Below, in pieces: positions 28,248-37,616 of a DNA stretch of 64,000 nucleotides (position 1 is the first letter of the stretch; each line of letters opens with the position of its first letter). The notes beneath the pieces were generated by a model. The model was not told where the DNA came from, did no database searches, and was given only the letters and a program-made list of their open reading frames with translations. This stretch comes from Erysipelotrichaceae bacterium (GTDB lineage Bacteria; Bacillota_I; Bacilli_A; Erysipelotrichales; Erysipelotrichaceae), in the NCBI GenBank assembly GCA_022772735.1, contig JALEZD010000008.1, positions 124,001-188,000 of the forward strand. Reading direction: 5' to 3'. The translations under genes and the position numbers were made by a program.

Positions 28248-29475
28248 AAAAAAAGCACTATTGTATCAACTTCAATTGGTTTTTTATTTTGTTAAAGAAC
28301 ATGGATATGGTCTTTTAGAAGTTGTTGATCAAAATTCTAAATCTAATGGTGACTTCTGGTTAGTTAATAATAAAAATAAGAATTATTCTACTATAAAAGT
28401 TACTACAAATAAAAATACTAATCAAAATTTTGATATAAAGTTTATTAATAATTATATTGGAAAGATTATAAATAATTATCAAAAAGAATTAGTTTTTTGT
28501 ATAAATAATGATGAAACAAATGATCAAGACATTATTAATATTTATAATGGGTTTTATTCTGGTAAAGATGTTTCTGATGTTTTTAAGGGGATAAAAACAA
28601 TTTTTGAAGAAAATGATAACATTGATGAAAATATATCTAAATATACTTCTTTATTGAAATACGAGTTAGATTTATTAAAGAAAAAAGAGATAAAAAAAGC
28701 AAATTTTAATATTATTACATATTCTGTAATTGCTTTATGCTTATTTGTATACTTTCTAATACATATTTTTTCAAATATATATAATGGAAGTATTGAAACA
28801 TCAATTATTTTTGGTGCATATTATAAAATACTAATTATGTCTAAGGAGTATTTTAGATTGTTGAGTTATGGATTTGTACATATTGATTTTTTTCATTTGT
28901 TATTAAATTTAATTTCTTTATATAATCTAGGTGTAATATTAGAACCAATTTTTGGAAGAGTAAAATTTTTGATTACTTTAATTTTATCGATAATTGCGGG
29001 TGGTTTTTTTACCTACATTTTAAGCAACAATGTTTTAATGGTTGGTATAAGCGGGGGACTTTACGGACTTTTTGGGTTATTACTAGTTTATTATTTTTAT
29101 TCAGGTGCATATAAAAAATTTAATATGAAATTTATTAGTGTGATTTTTGTGAATGTTATAATTAATTTTATTCCAAATATAGCTGTTTATTCACACATCG
29201 GCGGATTTATTATAGGATTGTTATTAGGTATTTATTATATAAATAATAAAAACTATAAAAATTTAAAATTCAATAGTTTAATAAGCTTAGTAATTGTTTT
29301 TATTGTTTTGATTTTTAATTTTATTAATGTAAAACCTATTAAACTTGATGATGTTTATATTAAAACTGATGAAAATATTGTGAATTTTTATGACAAAATA
29401 GGTTTTAAAAACTATTCTTATAAGCTAAAAGATAATCTATATAAAATATATATTGAATATGCAGGAGGAAAATGA
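28240..29475 (+). CDS. Rhomboid intramembrane serine protease (GluP/YqgP-like)
   Basis: 411 residues. A soluble N-terminal domain (about 1-160) precedes six or seven helices; the catalytic Ser271 is in VGISGGLYG and His319 in SHIGGFIIG, with the HIDFFHLLLNLISLYNLG block of helices 2-3. The architecture resembles Bacillus YqgP, which cleaves membrane proteins and cooperates with FtsH. A C-terminal extracytoplasmic tail of about 50 residues follows. The start overlaps the rluD stop by 8 bases. A substrate cannot be inferred. Confidence 0.92.
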   Translation: MVEKKALLYQLQLVFYFVKEHGYGLLEVVDQNSKSNGDFWLVNNKNKNYSTIKVTTNKNTNQNFDIKFINNYIGKIINNYQKELVFCINNDETNDQDIINIYNGFYSGKDVSDVFKGIKTIFEENDNIDENISKYTSLLKYELDLLKKKEIKKANFNIITYSVIALCLFVYFLIHIFSNIYNGSIETSIIFGAYYKILIMSKEYFRLLSYGFVHIDFFHLLLNLISLYNLGVILEPIFGRVKFLITLILSIIAGGFFTYILSNNVLMVGISGGLYGLFGLLLVYYFYSGAYKKFNMKFISVIFVNVIINFIPNIAVYSHIGGFIIGLLLGIYYINNKNYKNLKFNSLISLVIVFIVLIFNFINVKPIKLDDVYIKTDENIVNFYDKIGFKNYSYKLKDNLYKIYIEYAGGK

Positions 29476-29477
29476 AA

Positions 29478-29978
29478 ATGAGTAAAAGAAAAGATGTATT
29501 ATCATGGGATGAATATTTTATGGGATTAGCTCATTTATCCGCATACAGATCAAAAGATCCATCAACACAAGTTGGAGCAGTAATAGTTGATGACAATAAA
29601 AGAGTTGTTTCTATAGGATATAATGGATTTCCTAGAGGATGTTCAGATGATATTTTTCCTTGGAATAGGGATGGTAGTCTTGTTGATAGTAAATATGCAT
29701 ATGTTGTTCATGCAGAATTAAATGCTATTTTAAACAGTAATCAAAGTGTAAAAGATTGTTGTATATATGTATCTCTATTTCCTTGTAATGAATGTGCGAA
29801 AGCAATAATACAATCAGGAATTAAAAGGATAGTTTTTGAGAGCGATAAATACAAAGATACTGAAAGTGTAATTGCAAGTAAAAGAATGTTATCTAGTGCT
29901 GGAATTGTATTTGAACAATTGGAAAAAAGTGTAAAAGTTGATGTAATAAAAACCAAAAATGATGAACTAAAAAAATAA
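29478..29978 (+). CDS. Deoxycytidylate deaminase (ComEB-like)
   Basis: 166 residues. The zinc deaminase signature HAELNAI and PCNECAKAI with DPSTQVGAVIVD and the IGYNGFPRGCSDD loop identifies dCMP deaminase, which converts dCMP to dUMP for thymidylate synthesis. AGGAGG lies 9 bases before ATG 29478 and 3 bases before ATG 29472; the former is preferred. A C-terminal Lys-rich tail is slightly longer than usual. It is the last gene of the lspA operon. Confidence 0.94.
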   Translation: MSKRKDVLSWDEYFMGLAHLSAYRSKDPSTQVGAVIVDDNKRVVSIGYNGFPRGCSDDIFPWNRDGSLVDSKYAYVVHAELNAILNSNQSVKDCCIYVSLFPCNECAKAIIQSGIKRIVFESDKYKDTESVIASKRMLSSAGIVFEQLEKSVKVDVIKTKNDELKK

Positions 29979-30015
29979 AACTCCATATTCACTTCATTCA
30001 TGAGTATGGAGTTTT
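29977..30015. terminator. Bidirectional terminator between dCMP deaminase and rnhC
   Basis: AAAACTCCATA (29977-29987) and TATGGAGTTTT (30005-30015) form an 11-base perfect stem around a 17-base loop. It touches both convergent stop codons. Confidence 0.8.
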
Positions 30016-30862
30016 ACATATATTCTTTATATTTTTCTATATTTTTAAAGTGTGTTTTTGAAACTTTTATTAGTTCATGTTCACTATATTTTTTTACAAA
30101 GTCAGCTATATTTTTATCTACTAAATTACTTGCGCCTTTAATAAACTTGAAATTATACTTTATTTCCATTTCTTCCCATTTTTTCAAAAATGCATACCTT
30201 GCAATAATTGAGGCACATGCAACACTTATATATTTATTTTCTGCTTTTGTTTCAAAATTTATATTTTTAATAATTTCTTTTTCATCTTTTATGTATCTAT
30301 AAAATAAGTCTTTTGGGGTAAATTGATCTATAATTACAAATTTAGGTAATTTATGTTTGTTATTTAAGTTTACTAATGCTTTGTTGTGTAGTTTTGCCTT
30401 TATAGCATTCATATTGTTATTTTTATGGACAATATTATATTTTTCGTTATCTAATATTAAAAGACTATATTTTATTTCTTCCATTAATTTTGGAGCTATT
30501 TCAATTATTTTTTCATCTGTGATATCTTTAGAATCTTTAATATCTAATTTTTCTAAAATAGGTAGATTATTTTTTAAAATTGTACATGCACATACAACTA
30601 CAGGGCCAAAAAAATCACCTGTACCAACTTCGTCACTTCCTGCTTGTTCAATAAAGTTATCATTTTTAAATGGTGAGGCATATATATTTGCATCTTTTCC
30701 CTGAAAAACAACTTTATTTGATTTATAAGCTGTTATAGTACAATTTTCAGTTTTTATTTGAAATAAAACATATTCATTTTTATTATCAATAATTTCATCA
30801 CTAAAACTTTTTTTTAATTTTGAAATTTCTTCATTTGTTAATTTTAAAGTTATCGTTTCCAT
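30014..30862 (-). CDS. rnhC: Ribonuclease HIII
   Basis: 282 residues. An N-terminal TBP-like substrate-binding domain (about 1-80) precedes the RNase H domain that opens with AGSDEVGTGDFFGPVV (catalytic Asp-Glu) and includes DSKDITD, and VACASIIARY. The N-terminal domain and GSDEVGTGD distinguish HIII from HII. It removes RNA from RNA-DNA hybrids. It stands divergent from cvpA-mutS2 as in Bacillus-type gene order, though zapA and polX are missing between. Confidence 0.95.
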   Translation of the reverse strand: METITLKLTNEEISKLKKSFSDEIIDNKNEYVLFQIKTENCTITAYKSNKVVFQGKDANIYASPFKNDNFIEQAGSDEVGTGDFFGPVVVCACTILKNNLPILEKLDIKDSKDITDEKIIEIAPKLMEEIKYSLLILDNEKYNIVHKNNNMNAIKAKLHNKALVNLNNKHKLPKFVIIDQFTPKDLFYRYIKDEKEIIKNINFETKAENKYISVACASIIARYAFLKKWEEMEIKYNFKFIKGASNLVDKNIADFVKKYSEHELIKVSKTHFKNIEKYKEYM

Positions 30863-30893
30863 TTTTTAATATTATCACAATTTTTAAAATAAA

Positions 30894-30902
30894 TGTTATT
30901 AT
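30894..30902 (+). promoter_or_regulatory. cvpA-mutS2-uvrC promoter, extended -10
   Basis: TGTTATTAT at 30894-30902, 16 bases before cvpA. No clear -35. Confidence 0.4.
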
Positions 30903-30917
30903 ATTTGTGGTGATTAT

Positions 30918-31574
30918 ATGAATTTATATATTGTTATTAATATTTTAATTGTTTTATTTTTTATTTTAATGTTTATTAATGGAGTTAAAAAAGGATTTTT
31001 ATTTCAATTAGCTAGTATGTTAGGCCTATTACTAGCGTTATATATCAGTTTTTATGTTTCTCCAGTTATTGCGGATTACATTGGTATTTGGCCAAAAAAT
31101 ATAAATAATGTTGAATATCAAATTTTAAATACATTATTTTATAAATCATTAAATAAATTTGCATGGTTTATTATTGTTTTTATTGTTGTTTCAATTGTAT
31201 TTATGATTATTAAACCAGCAATTAAGTTTTTACAAGGTATACCAATATTAAAACAGTTTAATCAACTTATAGGTGGAATATTTGGACTTTTAATAGCTAA
31301 TATATGGGTATTAGTAATTGTTTTTGTGTTAAATATGCCTTTAATAAATAACGGTGCAAATATTGTTAAAAATACTTTTTTTAATGATATTGTAAAAGTT
31401 AATAATTTTGTAGGTGGTAATTATATTAAACCAATTTTAGAAAGTGAAATGTTTACAAAAGTCATAAAAAATTTTAATGATTTAACTGATGATGATAAAA
31501 TATGGCTAAAAAATTGGTTAGAAGAAAATAATATTGAAAATATAAATATAGAGGAGTTAATTAAATTTGAATAA
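30918..31574 (+). CDS. CvpA family membrane protein
   Basis: 218 residues with four predicted helices (about 3-22, 25-50, 78-100 and 118-140). The start with INGVKKGFLFQLASMLGLLLALY matches the CvpA/colicin V production family (Bacillus YshB). The molecular role is not settled in the literature; links to envelope homeostasis are reported in other bacteria. Ribosome site GGTGAT lies before ATG 30918, and the 3' end overlaps mutS2 by 8 bases. Confidence 0.85.
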   Translation: MNLYIVINILIVLFFILMFINGVKKGFLFQLASMLGLLLALYISFYVSPVIADYIGIWPKNINNVEYQILNTLFYKSLNKFAWFIIVFIVVSIVFMIIKPAIKFLQGIPILKQFNQLIGGIFGLLIANIWVLVIVFVLNMPLINNGANIVKNTFFNDIVKVNNFVGGNYIKPILESEMFTKVIKNFNDLTDDDKIWLKNWLEENNIENINIEELIKFE

Positions 31575-33885
31575 AACTATAAATATTGAAAAAAGTTTAG
31601 ATTTTGATATTGTACTTGCACAAATGTCATCTTTTTGTGCTTTTTCACTTGGTAAGGAATATTTATTAAATGTAAAACCATCTTTTAACAAATTAATAAT
31701 TAAAAGAGATAATTTAAGAATGAAAGAAGCACTTAATCTTACAATTAGATTTAATGAAATGCCTTTTAATGGTTTTAAAGATATAAAAGAATGTTTAAAT
31801 AATGTTTTAAAAGATAGAATGATTACTTCTAACGATTGTTTAAATGTTATTTCACATTTTGGTGGAATAAGAGATATAAATAATTATTTTAATGATTATG
31901 AAGAAGAATATAAAAATTTAAATGAGCTTGTATCATCACTTTTTTATAATCAAAAGTTAGTAGATTATTTAAATAATATTTTTAATGAATATGGTGAAAT
32001 AAAAGATAGTGCAAGTAATACTTTAAAATCAATAAGGGAATCCCTTAGAAAAGTGGAAAGTGAAATTTTATTTACAAGTGAAAAATTTAAAAAAGAAAAT
32101 GTAAATAAAATGGTTGATGGAATAATTACTAATAGGAGCAACAGAATTGTTGCGCTTGTTAAAGCATCTGATAAAAATAGTTTTGGTGGTTTTGTACATG
32201 GAGAAAGCGCTTCTGGTCAAGCATTTTATGTTGAACCTGCCATTTTTGTTGAATTAAATAATAAAAAAATTAATTTAATTTATAAGGAAGAGGAAGAAAT
32301 AGAAAAAATACTTTTTGAATGTGGAAAAGAAATTAAACAATATGCCGAATATTTACTTTATAATCTTGAAACAGTTGCAATATTAGATAGTTTTTTTGCA
32401 AGGGCAAAATGGGGTAAAATAAATAATTGTACTGTTGCAAAACTTGTTGATGATAAAAAAATAATTTTAAATAGGGCTCGTCATCCTCTTATAGATAAAG
32501 ATAAGGTTGTAAGTAATAATTATAAAATTTCTAGTCCACATAGAGTTCTTTTAGTTAGTGGACCAAATACAGGTGGTAAAACAATTAGTCTTAAAATTAT
32601 TGGTTTAATGGTTTTAATGACATATAGTGGTATGCCTATTAGTGTTGATAATGCAGAAATCCCTTTTTTTGATAATGTTTTTGTTGATATTGGTGATGAA
32701 CAATCTGTTGTTGAATCATTAAGTACTTTCAGTGCACATTTATCTAAATTAGCAATAATTTGTAATAATGCAACTGATAGAAGTCTTGTTTTACTTGATG
32801 AGCTTGGCTCAGGTACAGATCCAAAAGAAGGGGAAAGTTTAGCAATTGCAATTTTGAATGAATTAAGAGAAAGAAAGTGTTTATTAGTCGCAACAACACA
32901 TTATGGTAAATTGAAAAGCTATGGAAAAAAACATGAAGATATTTTAGTTGCGATGGTTCAATTTGACTTAGAGAAACTTACTCCAACATATAAATTCATT
33001 GAAGGTATTACCGGACAAAGTAATGCTTTTGAAATTGCATTAAGATATGGTTTGAATGAAAAAATTATTAAAAATGCAAAGTTTTTAAAAGAACAAGGAA
33101 AATCTAATGAAGACAAATTAATAGAAAAATTAGAAGAACAATTACTTCAAAATAAGATATTAAACGAAAAATTAACTTTAGAACTTTCAAATCTTGAAAA
33201 GTCAAAAAATGAATTGAGTATTTTAAAAAATGAAATAGAAATTTCTAAAAATAAAATAATTGAAGATGCAAAAGATAAGGCAAAAATATATTTAGAGCAA
33301 AAAACAGAAGAAGCACAACTTATTTTAGAAGAATTACGTTTAATGCAAAATAAAAATTTTAAATATCATGAAGCATTAAAATTAAAAAAAATGATTGAAA
33401 TTCAAGATGAAGATGTCGATGAAAAAACAGAAGATAACAATTTTAAAGTTAATGATACAGTTGTTATTAAATCAAGCAATCAATTAGCTAAAATTATTAG
33501 TATTAAAAAAAATCAAGTTGTTTTAGATGTAAGAGGTATAAATGTTGTATCAAAAATTAATAATATTAAAAAAACAAATCAAGTTATAAATGATAAAAAG
33601 CCAAAATCAACAGTTGTTAATTCTTTTAAAGTCACTGAAACAAAATTTGAATGTAATTTAATAGGCAAAACTGTTGAAGAGGCTATGAGTGTTTTTGAAA
33701 AATTTATTGATAATGCCAAATTTTCTAAAATGCCAATGGTTAGAATTATTCATGGAGATGGAAGTGGTGCTTTAAGAAAAGCAGTTCATCTTAAACTAAG
33801 TAAAGATAACTCTGTTAAAGAATATAGATTAGGGATGCCAAATGAAGGTGGTACTGGCGCAACAGTTGTGACATTTAAGGTGTAG
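31567..33885 (+). CDS. mutS2: Endonuclease MutS2
   Basis: 772 residues from TTG 31567, with GAGGAG 10 bases upstream. The MutS core and ATPase domain show GPNTGGKTIS (Walker A), LLDELGSGTDPKEG (Walker B) and ATTHYGKLK. A coiled coil follows (about 510-610), then a KOW-like region and a C-terminal Smr nuclease domain with HGDGSGALRKA. MutS2 acts on recombination intermediates and, in Bacillus, on collided ribosomes. The absence of MutS mismatch-recognition domain I is normal for the family. Confidence 0.96.
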   Translation: MNKTINIEKSLDFDIVLAQMSSFCAFSLGKEYLLNVKPSFNKLIIKRDNLRMKEALNLTIRFNEMPFNGFKDIKECLNNVLKDRMITSNDCLNVISHFGGIRDINNYFNDYEEEYKNLNELVSSLFYNQKLVDYLNNIFNEYGEIKDSASNTLKSIRESLRKVESEILFTSEKFKKENVNKMVDGIITNRSNRIVALVKASDKNSFGGFVHGESASGQAFYVEPAIFVELNNKKINLIYKEEEEIEKILFECGKEIKQYAEYLLYNLETVAILDSFFARAKWGKINNCTVAKLVDDKKIILNRARHPLIDKDKVVSNNYKISSPHRVLLVSGPNTGGKTISLKIIGLMVLMTYSGMPISVDNAEIPFFDNVFVDIGDEQSVVESLSTFSAHLSKLAIICNNATDRSLVLLDELGSGTDPKEGESLAIAILNELRERKCLLVATTHYGKLKSYGKKHEDILVAMVQFDLEKLTPTYKFIEGITGQSNAFEIALRYGLNEKIIKNAKFLKEQGKSNEDKLIEKLEEQLLQNKILNEKLTLELSNLEKSKNELSILKNEIEISKNKIIEDAKDKAKIYLEQKTEEAQLILEELRLMQNKNFKYHEALKLKKMIEIQDEDVDEKTEDNNFKVNDTVVIKSSNQLAKIISIKKNQVVLDVRGINVVSKINNIKKTNQVINDKKPKSTVVNSFKVTETKFECNLIGKTVEEAMSVFEKFIDNAKFSKMPMVRIIHGDGSGALRKAVHLKLSKDNSVKEYRLGMPNEGGTGATVVTFKV

Positions 33886-33886
33886 T

Positions 33887-35650
33887 ATGAAAGAAAATTT
33901 AAAAGATAAACTAGCAACATTACCTATGGAACCTGGTTGCTATATAATGAAAGATAAAAACGAAAAAATAATTTATGTAGGTAAGGCAAAAAAACTTAAA
34001 AATCGTGTAAATCAATATTTTGTTGGTGCTCATGATTTTAAAACAACAAAAATGGTTAGTTTAATAAATGATTTTGAATATATTATTTGTGATAATGAAA
34101 AAGAAGCATTAATTCTTGAATTTAATTTAATAAAAAAACATAGACCTAGATACAATATAATGTTTATTGATGATAAAAGTTATCCTTATATAAAATTATC
34201 AAGTGATAAATATCCCATGTTAAGTGTTGTCAGAGATATTAAAAAAAATAGAAATAGTAAATATTTTGGCCCTTATCCTGATGCAGGTGCTGCATATAAC
34301 ACATTAAAAATTTTAAGAGACCTTTATCCATTAAGAAGATGTAAAACTATTCCCAAAAAAGTTTGTTTATATTATCATCTTGGACAGTGCTTAGGTCCTT
34401 GTGAATTTCAAATAGATGAATCGATTTTTGATGAAATGGTCTTAAAAATTACTAAGTTTTTAAAAGGGGATGTTAAAGATACAATTGATGAGCTATATAA
34501 AAAAATGTATGAAGCATCTGATAGATTAGATTTTGAAAAAGCAAAAGAATATGCAGATAGTATTAAATCTATTAATCACGTAGTTGATAATATCCAAGTG
34601 CAAAAGGAAGATAATATTGATAGAGATGTTTTTGCGTATTTTAACGATAAAGGTTATATATCTATACAAGGATTTTTGGTTAGAAGTGGCAAGGTTATTG
34701 AAAGAGAGTTTAAATTAAATGCTCTTTATGGAGAAGCCGAAGAAGAGTTTGTGTCTTTTATTATTCAATATTATGAAAATCATTTATTGCCAAAAGAATT
34801 AATACTTCCATTAAATATTGATTGCAATCTAATTTCAGAAGTATTGGATACAAAAATAATCCAACCTAAAAATAAGGGTTATAGAAAAAATTTAATTGAA
34901 ATGTGTATCAATAACGCAAAAAACCAATTAGAAAATAAATTTGAGGTTGCTAAAAGAAAAAGTGATGAAATTGAACTTGCAAATAATAAACTAAGTGATA
35001 TTTTAGGTAGAGAAATTAGTAGAGTAGAAATATTTGACAATAGTCATACATCTGGTACATTTACTGTTTCAGCAATGGTTGTATATGAAGATGGATTACC
35101 ACTTAAAAAAGATTATCGTATTTATAAATTACACACACAAAATAGTGATGTTGATTCAATGAAAGAAGTTATATATAGAAGATACTTTAGAGTGTTAAAT
35201 GATAATTTAAAAAAATGTGATTTGATAATTGTTGATGGAGGATACAACCAAATAAAAGCTGCCAAGGAAATTGTAGATTCTTTGGAACTTGATATTTTAG
35301 TAGTTGGATTAGTAAAAGATAAAAATCATAGTACTAATTCTTTAATGGATTTTCATGGTGAAATTTACGATATAAATAAAAATAGTCCTTTGTTTTTTCT
35401 ACTTACAAGAATGCAGGATGAAGTACATAGAGTTGCAATTAATTATCATAGAAAACTAAGAAGCAAAGCACAAACAAAATCAATTTTAGATGAAATTGAA
35501 GGTGTAGGAGAAGTTAGAAAAAAAGAACTTTTAAAACATTTTAAAAGTTTTAAAGGAATTAAGGAAGCAAGTATTGATGAATTATCTCAAATAGTACCAC
35601 TAAATGTTGCAAAAACAATATATTCAGTCATACATGATGGTGTGTTATAA
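33887..35650 (+). CDS. uvrC: UvrABC system protein C
   Basis: 587 residues. N-terminal GIY-YIG nuclease (PGCYIMKDKNEKIIYVGKAKKLKNRV), a Cys cluster region (CKTIPKKVCLYYHLGQCLGPC), UVR motif (about 195-230), RNase H-like nuclease with FDNSHTSGTFTVSAMVVYEDG, and C-terminal helix-hairpin-helix (IEGVGEVRKKELLKHF). It makes the dual incisions of nucleotide excision repair. It follows mutS2 by one base, so two DNA-repair genes are co-transcribed. Confidence 0.97.
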   Translation: MKENLKDKLATLPMEPGCYIMKDKNEKIIYVGKAKKLKNRVNQYFVGAHDFKTTKMVSLINDFEYIICDNEKEALILEFNLIKKHRPRYNIMFIDDKSYPYIKLSSDKYPMLSVVRDIKKNRNSKYFGPYPDAGAAYNTLKILRDLYPLRRCKTIPKKVCLYYHLGQCLGPCEFQIDESIFDEMVLKITKFLKGDVKDTIDELYKKMYEASDRLDFEKAKEYADSIKSINHVVDNIQVQKEDNIDRDVFAYFNDKGYISIQGFLVRSGKVIEREFKLNALYGEAEEEFVSFIIQYYENHLLPKELILPLNIDCNLISEVLDTKIIQPKNKGYRKNLIEMCINNAKNQLENKFEVAKRKSDEIELANNKLSDILGREISRVEIFDNSHTSGTFTVSAMVVYEDGLPLKKDYRIYKLHTQNSDVDSMKEVIYRRYFRVLNDNLKKCDLIIVDGGYNQIKAAKEIVDSLELDILVVGLVKDKNHSTNSLMDFHGEIYDINKNSPLFFLLTRMQDEVHRVAINYHRKLRSKAQTKSILDEIEGVGEVRKKELLKHFKSFKGIKEASIDELSQIVPLNVAKTIYSVIHDGVL

Positions 35651-35671
35651 TAAAAATTGCGAGGTGAAATG

Positions 35672-36670
35672 ATGAAAAGTGGGATGATTGCACTAATTGT
35701 AAGCGTTACTTTAATATTTGTTGTTTCATTTTCTTTTATGAATTACAACTACGATACACTTTCAAGATATCCTTATCAAGATGAAGAAAGCAGAAAGTTA
35801 ATAAAAAAATATTTAAACAGCGATGAAATTGAATACATTATTGAATATAGTATTGCACCAAGTTTATTTGTTAATTATATAAAAGAAGATAGATTTAATA
35901 TTTATCATGCACAAGAATATTACAAGTTAGGTGTTTTAAGATGGCAGGAAGATAGTCAAACTATAGTAAATATGGTTGAAGATACAAGAGATTATATGGA
36001 TGTTAATTCATTAAACACATATCTTGATAACTATTCGTACAGTGAGATATATTTTTGGATAAAAAATGGTGATAAATATAATTCGAATTCTAATTTAGTT
36101 ATAAATGCAGGTGATATGAGTGCTTATGTAGATGACAATTATACTTTAAGTATAAGAAGTCCGTTTAATTTAGAAGTACTTAATAGTTTTATCCCAGCAG
36201 CTAATGATGGTCAAATTTTAGTCGATGTCGCAATACAAGAACCATTAAAAAATATGTGTGTTGCAATAAAAGATGAATTATTACAAAGTTCATCATGTGG
36301 TGGTTTAGAAATTGAAACGGGATATGTTTCTTATCAACAGCAAGAGGCTTTATATGATGTTGCTAAATCTCTTTATGGTGATGAAGCAAGTTTATACGAG
36401 TTTTATCCAGGTCATAGCGAAAATCAGCTAGGTCTTGCTATAGAATTTATTGTAGATGGAGTAGACAAAAAAGATTTTTTAAGGACAATTCAATCTACAT
36501 GGTTAGAAAATAATGCACATAAATTTGGTTTTATACAAAGTTATGGTGTAAACTCATCAATAACATATAATAAAAAACCACGATATAACCATTATCGATT
36601 TGTTGGTGTTGAACTTGCAACATATATTTATGAAAATAATTTAACTTTAAAACAAGCATTAAATAGATAA
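35672..36670 (+). CDS. VanY-like D-Ala-D-Ala carboxypeptidase fold, predicted catalytically inactive
   Basis: 332 residues from ATG 35672 (GAGGTG ribosome site). One N-terminal helix (about 5-24) anchors an extracytoplasmic protein whose C-terminal half matches peptidase M15B. Motif positions are clear but altered: GYRS is GYVS (Val219), S-x-H-x-x-G-x-A-x-D is SENQLGLAIE (Asn251 for the zinc His, Glu258 for the zinc Asp), and EPWHYR is RYNHYR (Arg304 for the catalytic Glu; His307 kept). Two of three zinc ligands plus the general base are therefore replaced. The NAHKFGFI and RFVGVELA flanks are conserved, so the fold is probably kept for binding wall peptides. Confidence 0.82.
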   Translation: MKSGMIALIVSVTLIFVVSFSFMNYNYDTLSRYPYQDEESRKLIKKYLNSDEIEYIIEYSIAPSLFVNYIKEDRFNIYHAQEYYKLGVLRWQEDSQTIVNMVEDTRDYMDVNSLNTYLDNYSYSEIYFWIKNGDKYNSNSNLVINAGDMSAYVDDNYTLSIRSPFNLEVLNSFIPAANDGQILVDVAIQEPLKNMCVAIKDELLQSSSCGGLEIETGYVSYQQQEALYDVAKSLYGDEASLYEFYPGHSENQLGLAIEFIVDGVDKKDFLRTIQSTWLENNAHKFGFIQSYGVNSSITYNKKPRYNHYRFVGVELATYIYENNLTLKQALNR

Positions 36671-36693
36671 AATGAACCGATAAGGTTCATTTT
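36669..36693. terminator. Bidirectional terminator after the VanY-like gene
   Basis: AAAATGAACC (36669-36678), loop GATAA, GGTTCATTTT (36684-36693), covering the stop of the VanY-like gene and the end of the convergent small gene. Confidence 0.8.
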
Positions 36694-37064
36694 ATTATTT
36701 TCTTTAAAATTTCTTTTTGTTTATGTTCGGGTATATCTTTTGTTATAACTTTATTTATACTATTGTTTATTTTTTTTATACCTTTTTCAGAAGAAGAATT
36801 ATAATTTTTTACAAAAAAGTATGAGAAGATAAAAAGTGGTAAGAATTTTTTAAAATTATTTACAATCGTATTAATTCTATTGGTAATAATTGATGTTTTT
36901 TCATTAATACTTTTTATATTTTTATCTATGTTTGATATAGGATTTAATATAAATTTTAATTTTTTTAATAAAGTGATGACCTTTAAAAAAAACAAAAATA
37001 ATGCAATAATTGTTAGTATACTAAATATATATAAAATGTAATAGTTGTATGGAAAAAGTTTCAT
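36687..37064 (-). CDS. Hypothetical small membrane protein
   Basis: 125 residues, not recognised with certainty. A strong N-terminal helix (about 8-28) is followed by a Lys/Ile/Asn-rich amphipathic region with coiled-coil character (about 35-70), a second short hydrophobic stretch (FLPLFIFSYFFV, about 75-86) and a basic C-terminus. The layout resembles the DUF948/YtxG group of stress proteins, which is only a guess. The ATG at 37064 with GGTGAT is chosen over a TTG at 37076. Confidence 0.65.
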   Translation of the reverse strand: MKLFPYNYYILYIFSILTIIALFLFFLKVITLLKKLKFILNPISNIDKNIKSINEKTSIITNRINTIVNNFKKFLPLFIFSYFFVKNYNSSSEKGIKKINNSINKVITKDIPEHKQKEILKKIIK

Positions 37065-37103
37065 TTTTATCACCAATTACATTATACATTAAATAGAGGT
37101 AAT

Positions 37104-37556
37104 ATGAAAATTATAGTTGTATCAGATAATCATGGTAAAGAATGCTTAGATTTAATTTTAGAGTTAAACAATTCTGCAAATATGTTTATACATTGTGGTG
37201 ACAGTGAACAAGAGCCAACATTTTTAAAAAAATATATAAGCGTAAGAGGTAATAATGATTTTTATAATTATGATATTGAAAAAGTTATACAAGTAATGAA
37301 TCATAAAATATTAATTGTTCATGGACATCATTATGTTTATGCAAATCAAAGAGAAGAGCTTGTAAATAAAGCAAAAAAAGAAGGATGTGATATTGTTTTT
37401 TTTGGACATACACATGTTTTTGAAGATAGAATAATCAATGGTGTAAGAATAATAAACCCTGGAAGTTTAAATTATAATCGTGATGGCAGTAAGCCATGTT
37501 ATGCAGAAATTGAATTTATTGAAAAAGATATTAGAGTTAGAAAAGTTTATTTGTAA
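37104..37556 (+). CDS. YfcE/MJ0936-type metallophosphoesterase
   Basis: 150 residues. The dimetal motifs are complete: VVSDNHG, FIHCGDSE, VRGNNDF, VHGHHY and FFGHTH. The small size and motif spacing fit the YfcE/YsnB phosphodiesterase family (UPF0025), cytosolic enzymes with in vitro activity on phosphodiesters. ATG 37104 has AGAGGT upstream. In many Bacillota this gene follows rph/rdgB; here it stands next to a LacI gene without evident functional link. Confidence 0.92.
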   Translation: MKIIVVSDNHGKECLDLILELNNSANMFIHCGDSEQEPTFLKKYISVRGNNDFYNYDIEKVIQVMNHKILIVHGHHYVYANQREELVNKAKKEGCDIVFFGHTHVFEDRIINGVRIINPGSLNYNRDGSKPCYAEIEFIEKDIRVRKVYL

Positions 37557-37605
37557 TTGTGAAAAAATGTATTTTATATGTTATTATTTAGGTAGTTAAA
37601 TAACT
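37557..37605 (+). promoter_or_regulatory. Promoter and candidate operator of the LacI-family gene
   Basis: TTGTGA (37557-37562), 19-base spacer with TGT, TATTAT (37582-37587). The perfect inverted repeat AGTTA-AA-TAACT (37594-37605) lies at the start of the transcript and could be an autorepression site. Confidence 0.4.
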
Positions 37606-37616
37606 TTAGGAGACTT

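Noticed and set aside
30000..30302. Open frame opposite the start of rnhC
   Set aside because: It is antisense to the conserved RNase HIII coding sequence, has no ribosome site, and encodes a low-complexity hydrophobic product.
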